Part shown: in pieces, positions 42,377 to 51,323 of the stretch
Layout of the letters: each line of letters opens with the position of its first letter
How positions within the stretch are numbered: the stretch's first letter is position 1
NCBI RefSeq assembly: GCF_901827155.1
Contig: NZ_LR594659.1
Location: forward strand, 5,040,501-5,104,500
Length of the DNA: 64,000 nt
DNA from: Variovorax sp. PBL-H6
GTDB taxonomy: Bacteria > Pseudomonadota > Gammaproteobacteria > Burkholderiales > Burkholderiaceae_C
Direction of reading: 5' to 3'
Position numbers and translations under genes: made by a program
Notes under the pieces: model-generated
Database searches by the model: none
The model's input: only the letters and a program-made list of their open reading frames with translations
What the model was told of the DNA's origin: nothing

Positions 42377-44272
42377 ATGCTCAGGGTGTTTCGGTCACTC
42401 GCGCCGGCGTGGATGCCGGCGTTTTTTTGTGCAGGCCTCCTCCTGCTGCTGCAGGGCTGCAGCCTGCTGCCGAAGAGCGAGCCAGCCGAGGCCGAAACGG
42501 GCGCCCGGCCCGTCAGCGGCGACAAGCCGGCGGGCACGCGCGAGGCCTTCAGCGTCGCGGTGCAGGCGCCCGACAGGGTGCGCGAGTACCTCGAGCGCAA
42601 CCTGGAAATCCAGCGTTATAGCCAGATCGATGATCTCGGTGCCACCGAGCTCTCGCGCCTCATGGTGGCCGCCGAAGCCAACGCACGCGAACTGCTCGCG
42701 ACCCTCGGCTACTTCAAGCCCGCGCTCACGCTGGAGCTGAATGAGACGCCCGGGGCCAAGGCGCCGCGCGAGGTGCGGATCACGGTCGATCCCGGCGAGC
42801 CCACCCGGGTGCGCCAGGTGCAGATCGATTTCAGCGGAGCGATCGCCGCCGATGCCACCGCTGCGGCCCAGCGCGAGGCGATCCGCAACGACTGGCCGCT
42901 GCGCGCGGGCCAGACCTTCACCCAGCTCGGCTGGGACAACGCCAAGTCGGCCGCGCTGCGAAGCCTGACGGCCAAGCGCTTTCCGACCGGCAGCGTGGCG
43001 CTGAGCCGCGCGGAGATCGATGCCGATCGGGGCGAGGCCAGTCTGCGCGTCGAGTACCGGTCGGGGCCGGCCTACCGCTTCGGCCCGCTGGAGGTGCGCG
43101 GCAACGAGCGCTATGACGCCGATGCCGCGCGCCGCATCGCGCGTGTGCCTACCGGCAGCGACTACGACCAGCAGAAGCTGCTCGATGCGCAGCAGCGCCT
43201 GGCCAGCAGCGGCTACTACGACTCGGTCTTCCTCACGCTCGACACCGACGGCAGCAATCCGCTGTGGGCACCGGTGATCGCCCAGGTGCGCGAGGCGTCC
43301 CTGCAGAAGGTGGTGCTGGGGATCGGCTTTACCACCGACAGCGGGCCACGCGTGTCGGTGGACCACATCCACAACCGCATGCCGCTGCTGGGCTGGCGTG
43401 CCGTCTCCAAGCTCTTGGTCGACCGCGAGACCCGGTCGCTGGGCACCGAGTGGAATGCCGTGCCCGATGACAAGGGCTGGCGCTGGTTCGGCGCGGGCCA
43501 GCTCAAGAGTGAGACTTCCGGCAGCTACAAGGTCGACAGCGGGCGGCTGCGCGGCGGGCTGGGCAAGTCGAGCGACCACATCGACTACAACTACTTCCTC
43601 CAGTACGACTACGCGCAGAACCGCGGCGTGAACGCGCCGCCCTCCGCCTCGGCGCTGTCCGTCAACTGGGGCTGGACCGGGCGCTACTTCGACGATGCCG
43701 GCGTGCCAACGCGCGGCCACGGACTGGCGCTGGAGCTGGGTGCCGGCTACACGTTGACAGGCGAACACCTGCCTTTCACGCGGATCTACGGCCGCTGGCT
43801 CGGCATCGTGCCGCTCGACTGGGCCTCGAGCGACGACAGCGCCAGTGCCGCGCGCAGCAGCCGCCTGCAATTTCGCGCTGAGGCAGGCGCCGTAACCGCC
43901 AGGCAGAGCGCGCAGATCCCTTCGACACTGATGTTCCTGACCGGCGGCGATACCACAGTGCGCGGCTACGGCTATCGCCAGATCGGCACCGAGCGCAGCG
44001 ACGGCCAGATCATCGCCGGCCGGTACATGACCGTGGCCAGCATCGAGTGGCAGCGGCCCTTCGTCTATCGCGGCAAGCTGACCGAGTGGGAGAGCGCGGT
44101 CTTCATCGATGCCGGCGCCGTGGCCGACCGGCCCGGCGACCTCGAGACCAAGGTGGGCATCGGCGTGGGCGCACGCTGGCGCAGCCCGGTTGGGCCGGTG
44201 CAGGCCGACCTTGCCTATGGCGTGGACACCAAGAAGTTCAGGCTGCATCTGCGCCTGGGCTTCACGTTCTGA
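42377..44272 (+). CDS. tamA: Translocation and assembly module outer-membrane protein TamA
   Basis: This Omp85-family protein has 631 residues from the ATG at 42377, or 619 from an ATG at 42413. It has a signal sequence with a lipobox-like LLLLLQGCSLLP, POTRA domains (about 70-290) and a C-terminal 16-strand barrel with family motifs such as GGDTTVRGYGYRQIG and GIGVGARWRSPVGPV. TamA spans the outer membrane and works with TamB in assembly of autotransporters or phospholipid transport. A terminator-like hairpin with seven T overlaps the first codons. tamB begins 3 bases after the stop. Confidence 0.9.
   Translation: MLRVFRSLAPAWMPAFFCAGLLLLLQGCSLLPKSEPAEAETGARPVSGDKPAGTREAFSVAVQAPDRVREYLERNLEIQRYSQIDDLGATELSRLMVAAEANARELLATLGYFKPALTLELNETPGAKAPREVRITVDPGEPTRVRQVQIDFSGAIAADATAAAQREAIRNDWPLRAGQTFTQLGWDNAKSAALRSLTAKRFPTGSVALSRAEIDADRGEASLRVEYRSGPAYRFGPLEVRGNERYDADAARRIARVPTGSDYDQQKLLDAQQRLASSGYYDSVFLTLDTDGSNPLWAPVIAQVREASLQKVVLGIGFTTDSGPRVSVDHIHNRMPLLGWRAVSKLLVDRETRSLGTEWNAVPDDKGWRWFGAGQLKSETSGSYKVDSGRLRGGLGKSSDHIDYNYFLQYDYAQNRGVNAPPSASALSVNWGWTGRYFDDAGVPTRGHGLALELGAGYTLTGEHLPFTRIYGRWLGIVPLDWASSDDSASAARSSRLQFRAEAGAVTARQSAQIPSTLMFLTGGDTTVRGYGYRQIGTERSDGQIIAGRYMTVASIEWQRPFVYRGKLTEWESAVFIDAGAVADRPGDLETKVGIGVGARWRSPVGPVQADLAYGVDTKKFRLHLRLGFTF
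42402..42428 (+). terminator. Intrinsic terminator-like hairpin inside the 5' end of tamA
   Basis: CGCCGGC, loop GTGGAT, GCCGGCG, then seven T at 42422-42428. The 7-bp stem is perfect. It lies about 90 bases past the 2OG-oxygenase gene and inside the annotated tamA reading frame, around its second possible start codon. Confidence 0.6.
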
Positions 44273-44274
44273 AC

Positions 44275-47200
44275 ATGACGCCGGGCGCGCAGACTTCCCC
44301 CACGCCCCCGCGCTCGCGCGGCCGGCGGGTCGTGCGCGCGCTGGCGCTGAGCCTGCTCGGGCTGGTTCTGCTGGTGGGCGTGCTCACGGCTGGCGCATGG
44401 TGGTGGCTGGGCTCCAGTCAATCGCTGGCATTCGCGCTCGCGCGGGCCGCGCGCTATCTGCCGAATGGCCAGACGTTGGAGAGCCGCGATGTCAGCGGCT
44501 CGCTGCGGGCCGGTGGCCGGATCGGCTGGCTGCGCTGGCAGAGCGAAAGCCTGTCGGTGGAGGTGCACGAGGCCACCATCGGCTGGCAGCTGGCGCCGCT
44601 GCTGAAGCGCAAGGTTCAGCTCGGCGAGCTGCATGCGGCACAGTTGCTGATCGAGCGCCGAGCGCCAGCGGAAGACAAGCCGCCTCAGCCCTTGGCGCCG
44701 ATCGTGCTGCCGGTGGAAGTCGAGCTTCCGTTTCGCATCGACACGCTGCGCTGGGCCGGCCCGCCCGCGCTCCAGGCGGACAACCTGGCAGGCAGCTACC
44801 GCTATGCCGGCGACGAACATCAGCTGGTGGTCGAAGGCGTGGACATTGCCCAAGGCCACTACGGCGCACGGGTCACGCTTCAAGGCCCGGCGCCGATGGC
44901 CCTCGACGCTGCGCTCGAGGGCCGCGTGCGCGCGCCGCTCGCTGAAGGCCGAGACATCGAGGTGCTGGCCGAGGCCCGCGCCAAGGGCACGCTCGCGACA
45001 GCCGATGCCCGGCTCGGCGTGGCAGCCCAGCTCAAGCCCGCTGATTCCGGCGCCACAGCACCGATGGCGGCGCAGTTAAAGGCCAACATTGCGCCCTGGC
45101 AGCCGCAACCGGTGATCGACGCCCGGGCCCAACTGCAAAACCTGGACGTGGCTCTCCTGTTGCCCAAAGCGCCCAGCACGCTGTTGAGTGGCGAGGTGGA
45201 AGCCGGCCCCGACAGCAGCGCGCCCCCCAGCAGCACGGTGTGGCAGGCCCGCGCCGAGATCCGCAACGCGAAGCCCGGCCCATGGGACAGCGGCCAGTTG
45301 CCCATAGAGCAGATTCGGGTTCGCGCCAGCTTCGACGGCAGCACCTGGACCTTGCCCGAAGCCACGGTGCTCGCCGGTGGCGGCCGCATCGAGGCCGAAG
45401 GCCGCTGGAGCCCCGCGCCCGCGCCATGGCAGGCGCGCGCCCGGGTGCGTGGCGTGCGCCCTGCAGCGCTGCACAGTGAGCTCGCCGGCGCGCCGGTAAG
45501 CGGCAGCGTCACCGCCGAGCAACGCGGCGAAGCGCTGCTTTTCGATCTCGCGCTGCGGGCCGAGGGCGGTGCCGGCAGCAAAGCGCTGCAAGGCCTGCGA
45601 CTCGACCGCGCGCTGGCACACGGCCAGTGGCAGTCCGAGGTGCTGGACCTGCGCACGCTGCGCATCGACGCAGCCAACGCGAGCCTCGAAGGCAAACTGC
45701 AGGTACGTGTCGCCGAGCAGGCCGGCAACGGCGACCTGAAACTCGTGGTGCCGGGCGGCAGCGCACAACTGCAGGGCCGCATCGCTCCGGCCAGCGGCGG
45801 CGGCGAGCTCCGGGCCCGCATCGACGAGGCCGCCACCCTGCAACGCTGGGTGGAAAGCTTGCCCGAACTCTCGGCCGTGTTTGCGGACAGCAGCGCACAA
45901 GGCAGTGCCCAGCTCGACGCCTCTTGGAAAGGCGGTTGGCAGGCGGTGCAGCGCCGGCTCAAGAATGCGAGTACGCCGGCCCCTCGCGGCAGCACCGAGC
46001 CGACCCTCGAGGCCACGCTCTCCGCCCCTCGCCTGGCGCTCCGGCTGGCACCGCCTGCCAACGGCCCGCCGACCGAGATCCAGCTGCACGACCTGCACGC
46101 CGAGCTGGCCGGCAGCCTCGCTCAGGCCACGCTGGCACTCAAGGGCGAAGCCAGCAGCGGCACACAGAAGCTCAGCCTCGACGTACGCGCCAGCGGCGGC
46201 CTGGAACGTGCGAAGCAATGGCGTGCCTCCATCGCCAGCCTGCGGCTGCAGGCGCAGGACAGCCAGCGCCCCGGACCGTGGACGCTGGAACTGGAACGCG
46301 CCGTCGGCACCACGCTGAAAAGTGGCGATGCGGGCCACCTCGAAGTGGAGGCCTCGGCCGCCAGCGCTACGCTGCGCGGCCCGGTGCCGGGCACAGTGCG
46401 CATCGACTGGGAGCCGCTGCGCTACAGCCAGAGCGGCGCGGCGCCGAACCGTGTCTTCCGCCTGCGTTCGGAAGGCCGCCTCCGGGGCCTGCCGATGGCC
46501 TGGGCAGAGGCGATGGGCGGCAGCGCGACGTTGGCCGAGATGGGCATCAGTGGCGATCTGCTGTTCGACGGCGACTGGGACATCGACGCTGGCGACACGC
46601 TGCGCGCGCGCGCCAAGCTCGCGCGCGCCAGCGGCGACCTTCGCGTGCAGGCGGGCGAGGCAGCGCTGGTCACGCGCATCGAGAGCCACGGCACCGGCAC
46701 CGCCAGCGAGCGCAAGATGAATGCGGCGGCAGAAGGCCGCAGCACGCCGGCCGGCCTGCGCCAGGCCGAACTGGGCCTCGACGCCGAGGGCAACACCGTG
46801 CGCGCCAGCCTGACCTGGGACAGCCTGCGCGCCGGCCAGATCCGCGCCGAGGCCAGCACGAGGGTGGTGCAGCGCGCCGACGGCTGGCAGTGGGCACCGG
46901 ATGCTCCGCTCGCTGGACGAGTAACCGCGCGGCTGCCCAACCTCGGCGTCTGGTCGATGCTGGCGCCTCCTGGCTGGCGCGTGGCCGGCACGCTGGAGGC
47001 CGACGCGGCACTCTCGGGCAACCGCGCGCTGCCGCGCTGGAACGGCACGCTGTCGGCCGACCAGCTCGCGCTGCGCGCGCTGGTCGAGGGACTGGACCTG
47101 CGCGACGGGCGCCTGCGTGCATCGCTGACCGGGCAGCGCATCGAGATCACGGAATTCGCGCTCAAAGGGGGCGCCGGCAGCAGCACCCGCATCCCGGGGC

Positions 47201-48315
47201 AGAGCGGCAACCTCAGCACCGCGGCCAGCGAGGCAACCAGCGGCGGCGGCACCCTGTCGGCGCGCGGCGAGCTGAGCTGGGGCGCGGTACCGGCCAGCGG
47301 CACCGGCATCCGCATGGCCATGCAGGCCCAGCTGCGCTCGCTGCGGGTGCTGGTGCGCACCGATCGCCAGGTCACGCTCTCGGGCGATCTGCAGGCGCGG
47401 CTCGACAACGGCCAGATCAGTGTGCGCGGCAATCTCAAGACCGACAGGGCGGTGATCATCCTGCCGGACGAGAGCGCGCCCGGCCTCGGCAGCGACGTGG
47501 TGGTGCGCTCGGCCGCCAAGGACCGGGAGGCGGCCGAGGCCGCGCAGCGCCAGAGGGCCAGTGAGGACGCGCAGGCCGCCAAGGCGCAGACCGCAAAGCC
47601 GCCGGATATCGTCGTAGGCTTCGACCTCGGCGAGGATTTCGCGGTGCAGGGGCGCGGCCTGACGACGCGGCTCGAAGGCAAGCTCGAGATCCGCAGCACC
47701 GCCCTGAACGCGCCGCCGCGCATCACCGGCGAGGTGCACACCGTCAAGGGTCAGTACCGCGCCTATGGCCAGCGGCTCGACGTCGAGACCGGCATCGCTC
47801 GCTTCAACGGCCCCTACGACAACCCGGCGCTCGACATCCTCGCCATCCGGCCCAACATCTCGCAACGTGCAGGCGTACAGATCACCGGCAGCGCGCAATC
47901 CCCGCGCGTGCGCTTGTATTCCGAGCCAGCGTTGTCCGACGCGGAGACGCTGTCATGGGTGGTGCTGGGCCGCGCTTCGGCCACCAGCGGCGGCGAATCG
48001 CTGCTGCTGCAGCAGGCCGCGCTGGCGCTGCTGGGTCGGCTCGGCTCGGGCAGCTCCGGCGGTGGGCTCGCGAGCCGCTTCGGGCTCGACGAGATCGGCT
48101 TCAAGGGCCCGGGCAGCGGGGGCGACGTGCGCGATTCGGCCGTCACGGTGGGCAAGCGCTTGTCGAAGGATTTCTATCTGACCTACGAGCGCAGCCTGTC
48201 GGGCACCTTGGGCAGCCTGTTCATCTTCTACGACCTTACGCGCCGGTTGACGCTGCGCGGCCAGGCCGGGCAGCAAAGCGGCATCGACTTGATCTACACC
48301 CTGAAATACGATTGA
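44275..48315 (+). CDS. tamB: Translocation and assembly module inner-membrane protein TamB
   Basis: This 1346-residue AsmA-like protein has a single N-terminal transmembrane helix (ALALSLLGLVLLVGVLTAGA, about 24-43), a long beta-helical periplasmic groove and a conserved C-terminal DUF490 (TamB) domain. The C-terminal domain shows GEVHTVKGQYRAYGQRLDVE, SEPALSDAETLSWVVLGR and a final FYDLTRRLTLRGQAGQQSG. It bridges the periplasm to TamA. The ATG 3 bases after tamA is chosen; a longer frame overlapping tamA is rejected. The length is usual for betaproteobacterial TamB. Confidence 0.92.
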   Translation: MTPGAQTSPTPPRSRGRRVVRALALSLLGLVLLVGVLTAGAWWWLGSSQSLAFALARAARYLPNGQTLESRDVSGSLRAGGRIGWLRWQSESLSVEVHEATIGWQLAPLLKRKVQLGELHAAQLLIERRAPAEDKPPQPLAPIVLPVEVELPFRIDTLRWAGPPALQADNLAGSYRYAGDEHQLVVEGVDIAQGHYGARVTLQGPAPMALDAALEGRVRAPLAEGRDIEVLAEARAKGTLATADARLGVAAQLKPADSGATAPMAAQLKANIAPWQPQPVIDARAQLQNLDVALLLPKAPSTLLSGEVEAGPDSSAPPSSTVWQARAEIRNAKPGPWDSGQLPIEQIRVRASFDGSTWTLPEATVLAGGGRIEAEGRWSPAPAPWQARARVRGVRPAALHSELAGAPVSGSVTAEQRGEALLFDLALRAEGGAGSKALQGLRLDRALAHGQWQSEVLDLRTLRIDAANASLEGKLQVRVAEQAGNGDLKLVVPGGSAQLQGRIAPASGGGELRARIDEAATLQRWVESLPELSAVFADSSAQGSAQLDASWKGGWQAVQRRLKNASTPAPRGSTEPTLEATLSAPRLALRLAPPANGPPTEIQLHDLHAELAGSLAQATLALKGEASSGTQKLSLDVRASGGLERAKQWRASIASLRLQAQDSQRPGPWTLELERAVGTTLKSGDAGHLEVEASAASATLRGPVPGTVRIDWEPLRYSQSGAAPNRVFRLRSEGRLRGLPMAWAEAMGGSATLAEMGISGDLLFDGDWDIDAGDTLRARAKLARASGDLRVQAGEAALVTRIESHGTGTASERKMNAAAEGRSTPAGLRQAELGLDAEGNTVRASLTWDSLRAGQIRAEASTRVVQRADGWQWAPDAPLAGRVTARLPNLGVWSMLAPPGWRVAGTLEADAALSGNRALPRWNGTLSADQLALRALVEGLDLRDGRLRASLTGQRIEITEFALKGGAGSSTRIPGQSGNLSTAASEATSGGGTLSARGELSWGAVPASGTGIRMAMQAQLRSLRVLVRTDRQVTLSGDLQARLDNGQISVRGNLKTDRAVIILPDESAPGLGSDVVVRSAAKDREAAEAAQRQRASEDAQAAKAQTAKPPDIVVGFDLGEDFAVQGRGLTTRLEGKLEIRSTALNAPPRITGEVHTVKGQYRAYGQRLDVETGIARFNGPYDNPALDILAIRPNISQRAGVQITGSAQSPRVRLYSEPALSDAETLSWVVLGRASATSGGESLLLQQAALALLGRLGSGSSGGGLASRFGLDEIGFKGPGSGGDVRDSAVTVGKRLSKDFYLTYERSLSGTLGSLFIFYDLTRRLTLRGQAGQQSGIDLIYTLKYD

Positions 48316-48348
48316 GGCCGCCGAGCTGTTAAAGTCGCCGCCGCCTCC

Positions 48349-48423
48349 GTCCTCGTAGTTCAATGGATAGAACGGGGTCCTCCTAAGACTCAGATACAGG
48401 TTCGATTCCTGTCGAGGGCACCA
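48349..48423 (+). tRNA. tRNA-Arg (anticodon CCT)
   Basis: The full cloverleaf is visible. Acceptor arms GTCCTCG and CGAGGGC pair, the anticodon arm GGGTC-CTCCTAA-GACTC gives anticodon CCT (reads AGG), and the T arm reads ACAGG-TTCGATT-CCTGT. A encoded CCA ends the gene. Its 3' part serves as attachment site of the adjacent integrative element and is repeated at 55369-55390. Confidence 0.95.
48401..48423 (+). repeat. Left attachment repeat (attL) in tRNA-Arg
   Basis: The last 23 bases of the tRNA including CCA are repeated at the far end of the island with one G missing. The tRNA remains intact because the element carried in the matching 3' end. Confidence 0.85.
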
Positions 48424-48457
48424 TGAGACCGAATCACTGCCTCTCATCAAACAACAG

Positions 48458-48490
48458 AAACCCGCACGCTCCCTAGCGTAGCGGGTTTTT
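48458..48490 (+). terminator. Terminator downstream of tRNA-Arg
   Basis: AAACCCGC-ACGCT, loop CCCT, AGCGT-A-GCGGGTTT, then further T. The long interrupted hairpin with a T-run lies 35 bases after the tRNA, on the element side of the attachment core. Confidence 0.85.
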
Positions 48491-48526
48491 CTTTGCCTCA
48501 AGGCGACTCACGGCGTAGCATCCAAT

Positions 48527-48587
48527 GTCGGTACTTTTCCGGTACTTGTGCAGGTATCTGCCAAAGGTCAGCAACTGAAGTACCGAC
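48527..48587. repeat. Integrase arm-type repeats at the left end
   Basis: GTCGGTACTTTT at 48527-48538 and CCGGTACTTGTG at 48539-48550 are direct copies; AAGTACCGAC at 48578-48587 is an inverted copy. The same word occurs near the right end at 55296-55320. These are candidate arm-binding sites for the integrase. Confidence 0.55.
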
Positions 48588-48602
48588 AACAAAGGGGCAG
48601 CG

Positions 48603-49826
48603 ATGGCACTCACCGACACGTTTGTTAGGCAGGTAAAGCACAAGGGCGCCGAAATCGGAGAACGCTACGCCGATGGCGGCGGCATGTACCTGCGCGTAAA
48701 GGCGGCAGGCAGGTACTGGCGCATGGACTACCGCATGAACGGCAAGGCCAAGACCCTGGCTCTGGGCGTCTACCCGGACGTTTCGCTTGCTGAAGCACGC
48801 CAACGGCGCGAGAAGGCCCGGAAGGAGCTGGCGCACGGGATCGATCCCAGCACCGCCAAGAGGGAGCAAAAGCAAGCCCGCGCGGTCGCCTCGGCCAACA
48901 CCTTTGAGGCGGTCGCGAGCGAATGGCTTACCAAAACGGCGGCGAAGCGCCAGCCCATCACGCAACTCAAAGTTAAGACGTGGCTGGAGAAGGACGTTTT
49001 CCCCTTCATCGGTAAGCTACCTATTTCCACCATCGGGCCGCGCGATGTGCTGGAGCGGGTTGTTCGCAAGTTGGAGGCGCGAGGGGCTATCGACACCGCG
49101 CACCGCGTGAAGCAGCTTTGCGGACAGGTGTTCCGGTTCGCCGTGGTATCCGGACTTTCAGAGCGCGACGTAACCGCCGATCTTAGGGAAGCCCTCGCGG
49201 TGAAGGCCGGCAAGCACTTTGCAGCTATCACCGAACCTAAGCAGCTTGGCGCCCTGATGCGCTCGATCTACGCCTACAGCGGCCATCCAACGACGGTAGC
49301 CGCGCTGAAGCTCTCCCCGCTGGTGTTCGTCCGTCCGGGAGAACTGCGCACGGCGGAATGGAACGAGATCAACCTTGATGCGGCAGAGTGGCGCATCCCC
49401 GGCACGAAGATGAAGATGGGTGTTGACCACATCGTGCCGCTGTCCACTCAGGCGGTGGAGATCCTGCGTGGCATCCACCCGATCACCGGGCACGGCCGCT
49501 ACGTCTTCCCCAGCATCAGGACGGGCGAACGGCCAATGAGCGAGAACACCATCAACGCGGCCTTGCGCGGCATGGGCTACAGCGCTGAGGTTCATACAGC
49601 CCACGGGTTCCGGGCAACGGCGCGGACGATCTTGGACGAAGTGCTTGGAGAGCGCGTGGACTTCATAGAGCACCAACTTTCACACATGGTCAAAGATGCA
49701 AACGGCCGGGCTTACAACCGCACTGCGCACCTGCCATCGCGGCGCGAAATGATGCAGCGGTGGGCCGATTACCTGGACAAACTTCGCCTCGGTGCTTATG
49801 TGATCCCGATCAACAGGGCCGCGTGA
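48603..49826 (+). CDS. int: Tyrosine recombinase/integrase, P4 type
   Basis: This 407-residue integrase has an N-terminal arm-binding domain of the DUF4102 type (VKHKGAEIGERYADGGGMYL near 11-30), a core-binding SAM-like domain (about 100-190) and a C-terminal catalytic domain. The catalytic residues are visible: Arg244 (VRPGELR), Lys270 or Lys272, His334-x-x-Arg337 (AHGFRAT), His361 (LSHM) and Tyr371 (AYNRTAH). It is transcribed away from the tRNA it targets. It would catalyse insertion and excision at the tRNA-Arg 3' end. No damage is seen, so the element could still be mobile. Confidence 0.93.
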   Translation: MALTDTFVRQVKHKGAEIGERYADGGGMYLRVKAAGRYWRMDYRMNGKAKTLALGVYPDVSLAEARQRREKARKELAHGIDPSTAKREQKQARAVASANTFEAVASEWLTKTAAKRQPITQLKVKTWLEKDVFPFIGKLPISTIGPRDVLERVVRKLEARGAIDTAHRVKQLCGQVFRFAVVSGLSERDVTADLREALAVKAGKHFAAITEPKQLGALMRSIYAYSGHPTTVAALKLSPLVFVRPGELRTAEWNEINLDAAEWRIPGTKMKMGVDHIVPLSTQAVEILRGIHPITGHGRYVFPSIRTGERPMSENTINAALRGMGYSAEVHTAHGFRATARTILDEVLGERVDFIEHQLSHMVKDANGRAYNRTAHLPSRREMMQRWADYLDKLRLGAYVIPINRAA

Positions 49827-49884
49827 TGGCAGGCACTTTCGACCAAATCTGCTCGCGCTTCCTGACCCGCTGAGATGCTAATCT

Positions 49885-50014
49885 GGACGGCGAAATCACC
49901 ATAAGGCTCCGCGCCTTGGACCGTGTTTCGCCAGCCTCCTAGCGCGACGGCGCGAAAACCCGTTTCCCCTGACGGGCGGGGGTTGGTATCTTTATTGGGG
50001 GCGCTGGGGGCGCG
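49885..50014 (+). ncRNA. Structured leader or antisense RNA candidate (possibly C4-like)
   Basis: Between the integrase and the next gene lie consecutive hairpins. GGCGAAA (49889-49895) pairs with TTTCGCC (49926-49932) around an inner AAGGC/GCCTT stem (49903-49917). GCGC-GACG-GCGC follows near 49942-49953, then CCCGT/ACGGG around TTCCCCTG. The C-rich loop and downstream G-rich stretch could pair with ribosome binding sites, as C4-type phage antisense RNAs do. The C4 link is from memory and unproven. Confidence 0.4.
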
Positions 50015-50851
50015 ATGAGCATATTGTTTGGTCTGAAGGAATGGCTTACCTTGGAAGAGGCGGCTGCGCATCTAACCGGGTGCTTAGAGGAGGCCGTGAC
50101 CGAAGCAGATATTCTTCGTTTGGCGCTGGCCAAGAAGTTGACTGTTTCCGTTGACTTTATAAACACCGCGTATGCGAGACCGGGTGAAGCTGTACCCGCC
50201 AGTGACGAGGTTCAAGGCATCCCGTTTAACGGCACAGATCTTTTGGTTTTTGAAGACAGGGTCGTGAACATCAACGGGATCTTTGACCTGCCAATGATCG
50301 CTGGCGAGATATACGACTGCCATCACAAGCTCCAAAAGTTGACGGGCGGGCCGCTCGTGTTGAAAGAGGATGTCCGGGGCGCATTCGTCCGATCGCCGAG
50401 CACAGGCAGGTACTACCAACTCCTCCGGTACATGCATGGTGCAGGTGAAGAGATTTCTATGCATGACGCGCAACGTCAATTCGACAAGTGGGATTGGAAG
50501 GGAAGGCTTTTCGATGACGTGATCATGGAGGCCTATGTCGAGCGAGGCGGCACACTTCAATCGAAGCCATCGAGGAACGACGTGTTTGTTGTTCGCAGGA
50601 CCGCCTTGCAAGCCTTCGTCGGAAGCCTGTTGCCTCCGACAGAGAAGCCAATCGGGACCAAAGAGCGCGACACGCTGCTGACCATCATTGCCGCTCTGGC
50701 GAAAGAGGCAAAGATCGACATTGCCAAACCGAGCAAGGCCGCTTCGTTAATCCAAGGGATGGCCGACCAACTCGGCGCGCCGGTCTCAAAGCGGGCAATC
50801 GAAGAACATCTAAAGAGCGTTCCTGCAGCCATCGCCGGTCGATCGAGGTAG
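50015..50851 (+). CDS. Island-encoded hypothetical protein
   Basis: This 278-residue protein starts MSILFGLKEWLTLEEAAAHL, and the first 60 residues look like a helix-turn-helix or excision-type DNA-binding segment. The C-terminal 70 residues (KERDTLLTIIAALAKEAKID through SKRAIEEHLKSV) form a helical domain that I have seen repeatedly in prophage and island proteins of unknown function. It follows the structured leader and is the first gene after the integrase. A role in control of the element is plausible but unproven. Confidence 0.7.
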   Translation: MSILFGLKEWLTLEEAAAHLTGCLEEAVTEADILRLALAKKLTVSVDFINTAYARPGEAVPASDEVQGIPFNGTDLLVFEDRVVNINGIFDLPMIAGEIYDCHHKLQKLTGGPLVLKEDVRGAFVRSPSTGRYYQLLRYMHGAGEEISMHDAQRQFDKWDWKGRLFDDVIMEAYVERGGTLQSKPSRNDVFVVRRTALQAFVGSLLPPTEKPIGTKERDTLLTIIAALAKEAKIDIAKPSKAASLIQGMADQLGAPVSKRAIEEHLKSVPAAIAGRSR

Positions 50852-50854
50852 ACA

Positions 50855-51048
50855 ATGAGCAAGCTGTTCAAACTCAAGCGTTGGCTCACGATCACAGAGA
50901 GCGCAACCTGATGAAGATCTCGATCGGCGAAACCACTATCGAAGGCCATTTGAAGAAGGCCCGCGATGCGGCTGCAACCCGCATGAAACAAGGCTTTTTT
51001 AGGCAATTGCCTATTTGGTTTGGCACTTGCCCCCGCTGCCTGGCCTGA
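50855..51048 (+). pseudogene. Collapsed duplicate of the preceding island gene
   Basis: The ATG at 50855 opens MSKLFKLKRWLTITESAT and then a stop, closely matching the first residues of the upstream 278-residue protein (MSILFGLKEWLTLEEAA). A second short frame begins in the TGATG junction at 50911 and reads KISIGETTIEGHLKKARDAA, which resembles that protein's C-terminal IEEHLK segment. It looks like the two ends of a tandem paralogue left after an internal deletion. Confidence 0.5.
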
Positions 51049-51098
51049 GATTTCACAGTTCACCCATCGCGCTACGGCGCATTCACAAGGGGTGTGCA

Positions 51099-51323
51099 GT
51101 GTCACAGAGGGTTATCCGGGTTGCAGAGCTGGCAACCACCAAAAGCAAGGCCGGGCTGCTGCCCGTCAGTCCCGCCACCGTCTGGCGCTGGGTGCGCGAG
51201 GGCAAGTTCCCGAAACCATTCAAGCTTGGCGAATCGGTCACGGTGTGGGACGCCGAAGCCGTCGAGAGTTTCATTGCGCGCCGCGCCAACGGCGATGCGC
51301 TTGCAGGGGAGCGGCAATCATGA
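51099..51323 (+). CDS. AlpA/excisionase-type DNA-binding protein
   Basis: This 74-residue protein starts at a GTG with GGGG upstream: MSQRVIRVAELATTKSKAGL, with VSPATVWRWVREGKFPKPFK as helix-turn-helix and wing. The last part VTVWDAEAVESFIARR is typical of AlpA/MerR-like excision regulators of P4-like elements. It probably controls integrase or excision. Its stop overlaps the next ATG (ATGA). Confidence 0.82.
   Translation: MSQRVIRVAELATTKSKAGLLPVSPATVWRWVREGKFPKPFKLGESVTVWDAEAVESFIARRANGDALAGERQS

Noticed and set aside
45076..47898. 940-residue minus-strand frame opposite tamB
   Set aside because: TamB on the plus strand has its membrane helix and C-terminal domain; the antisense frame is composition-driven.
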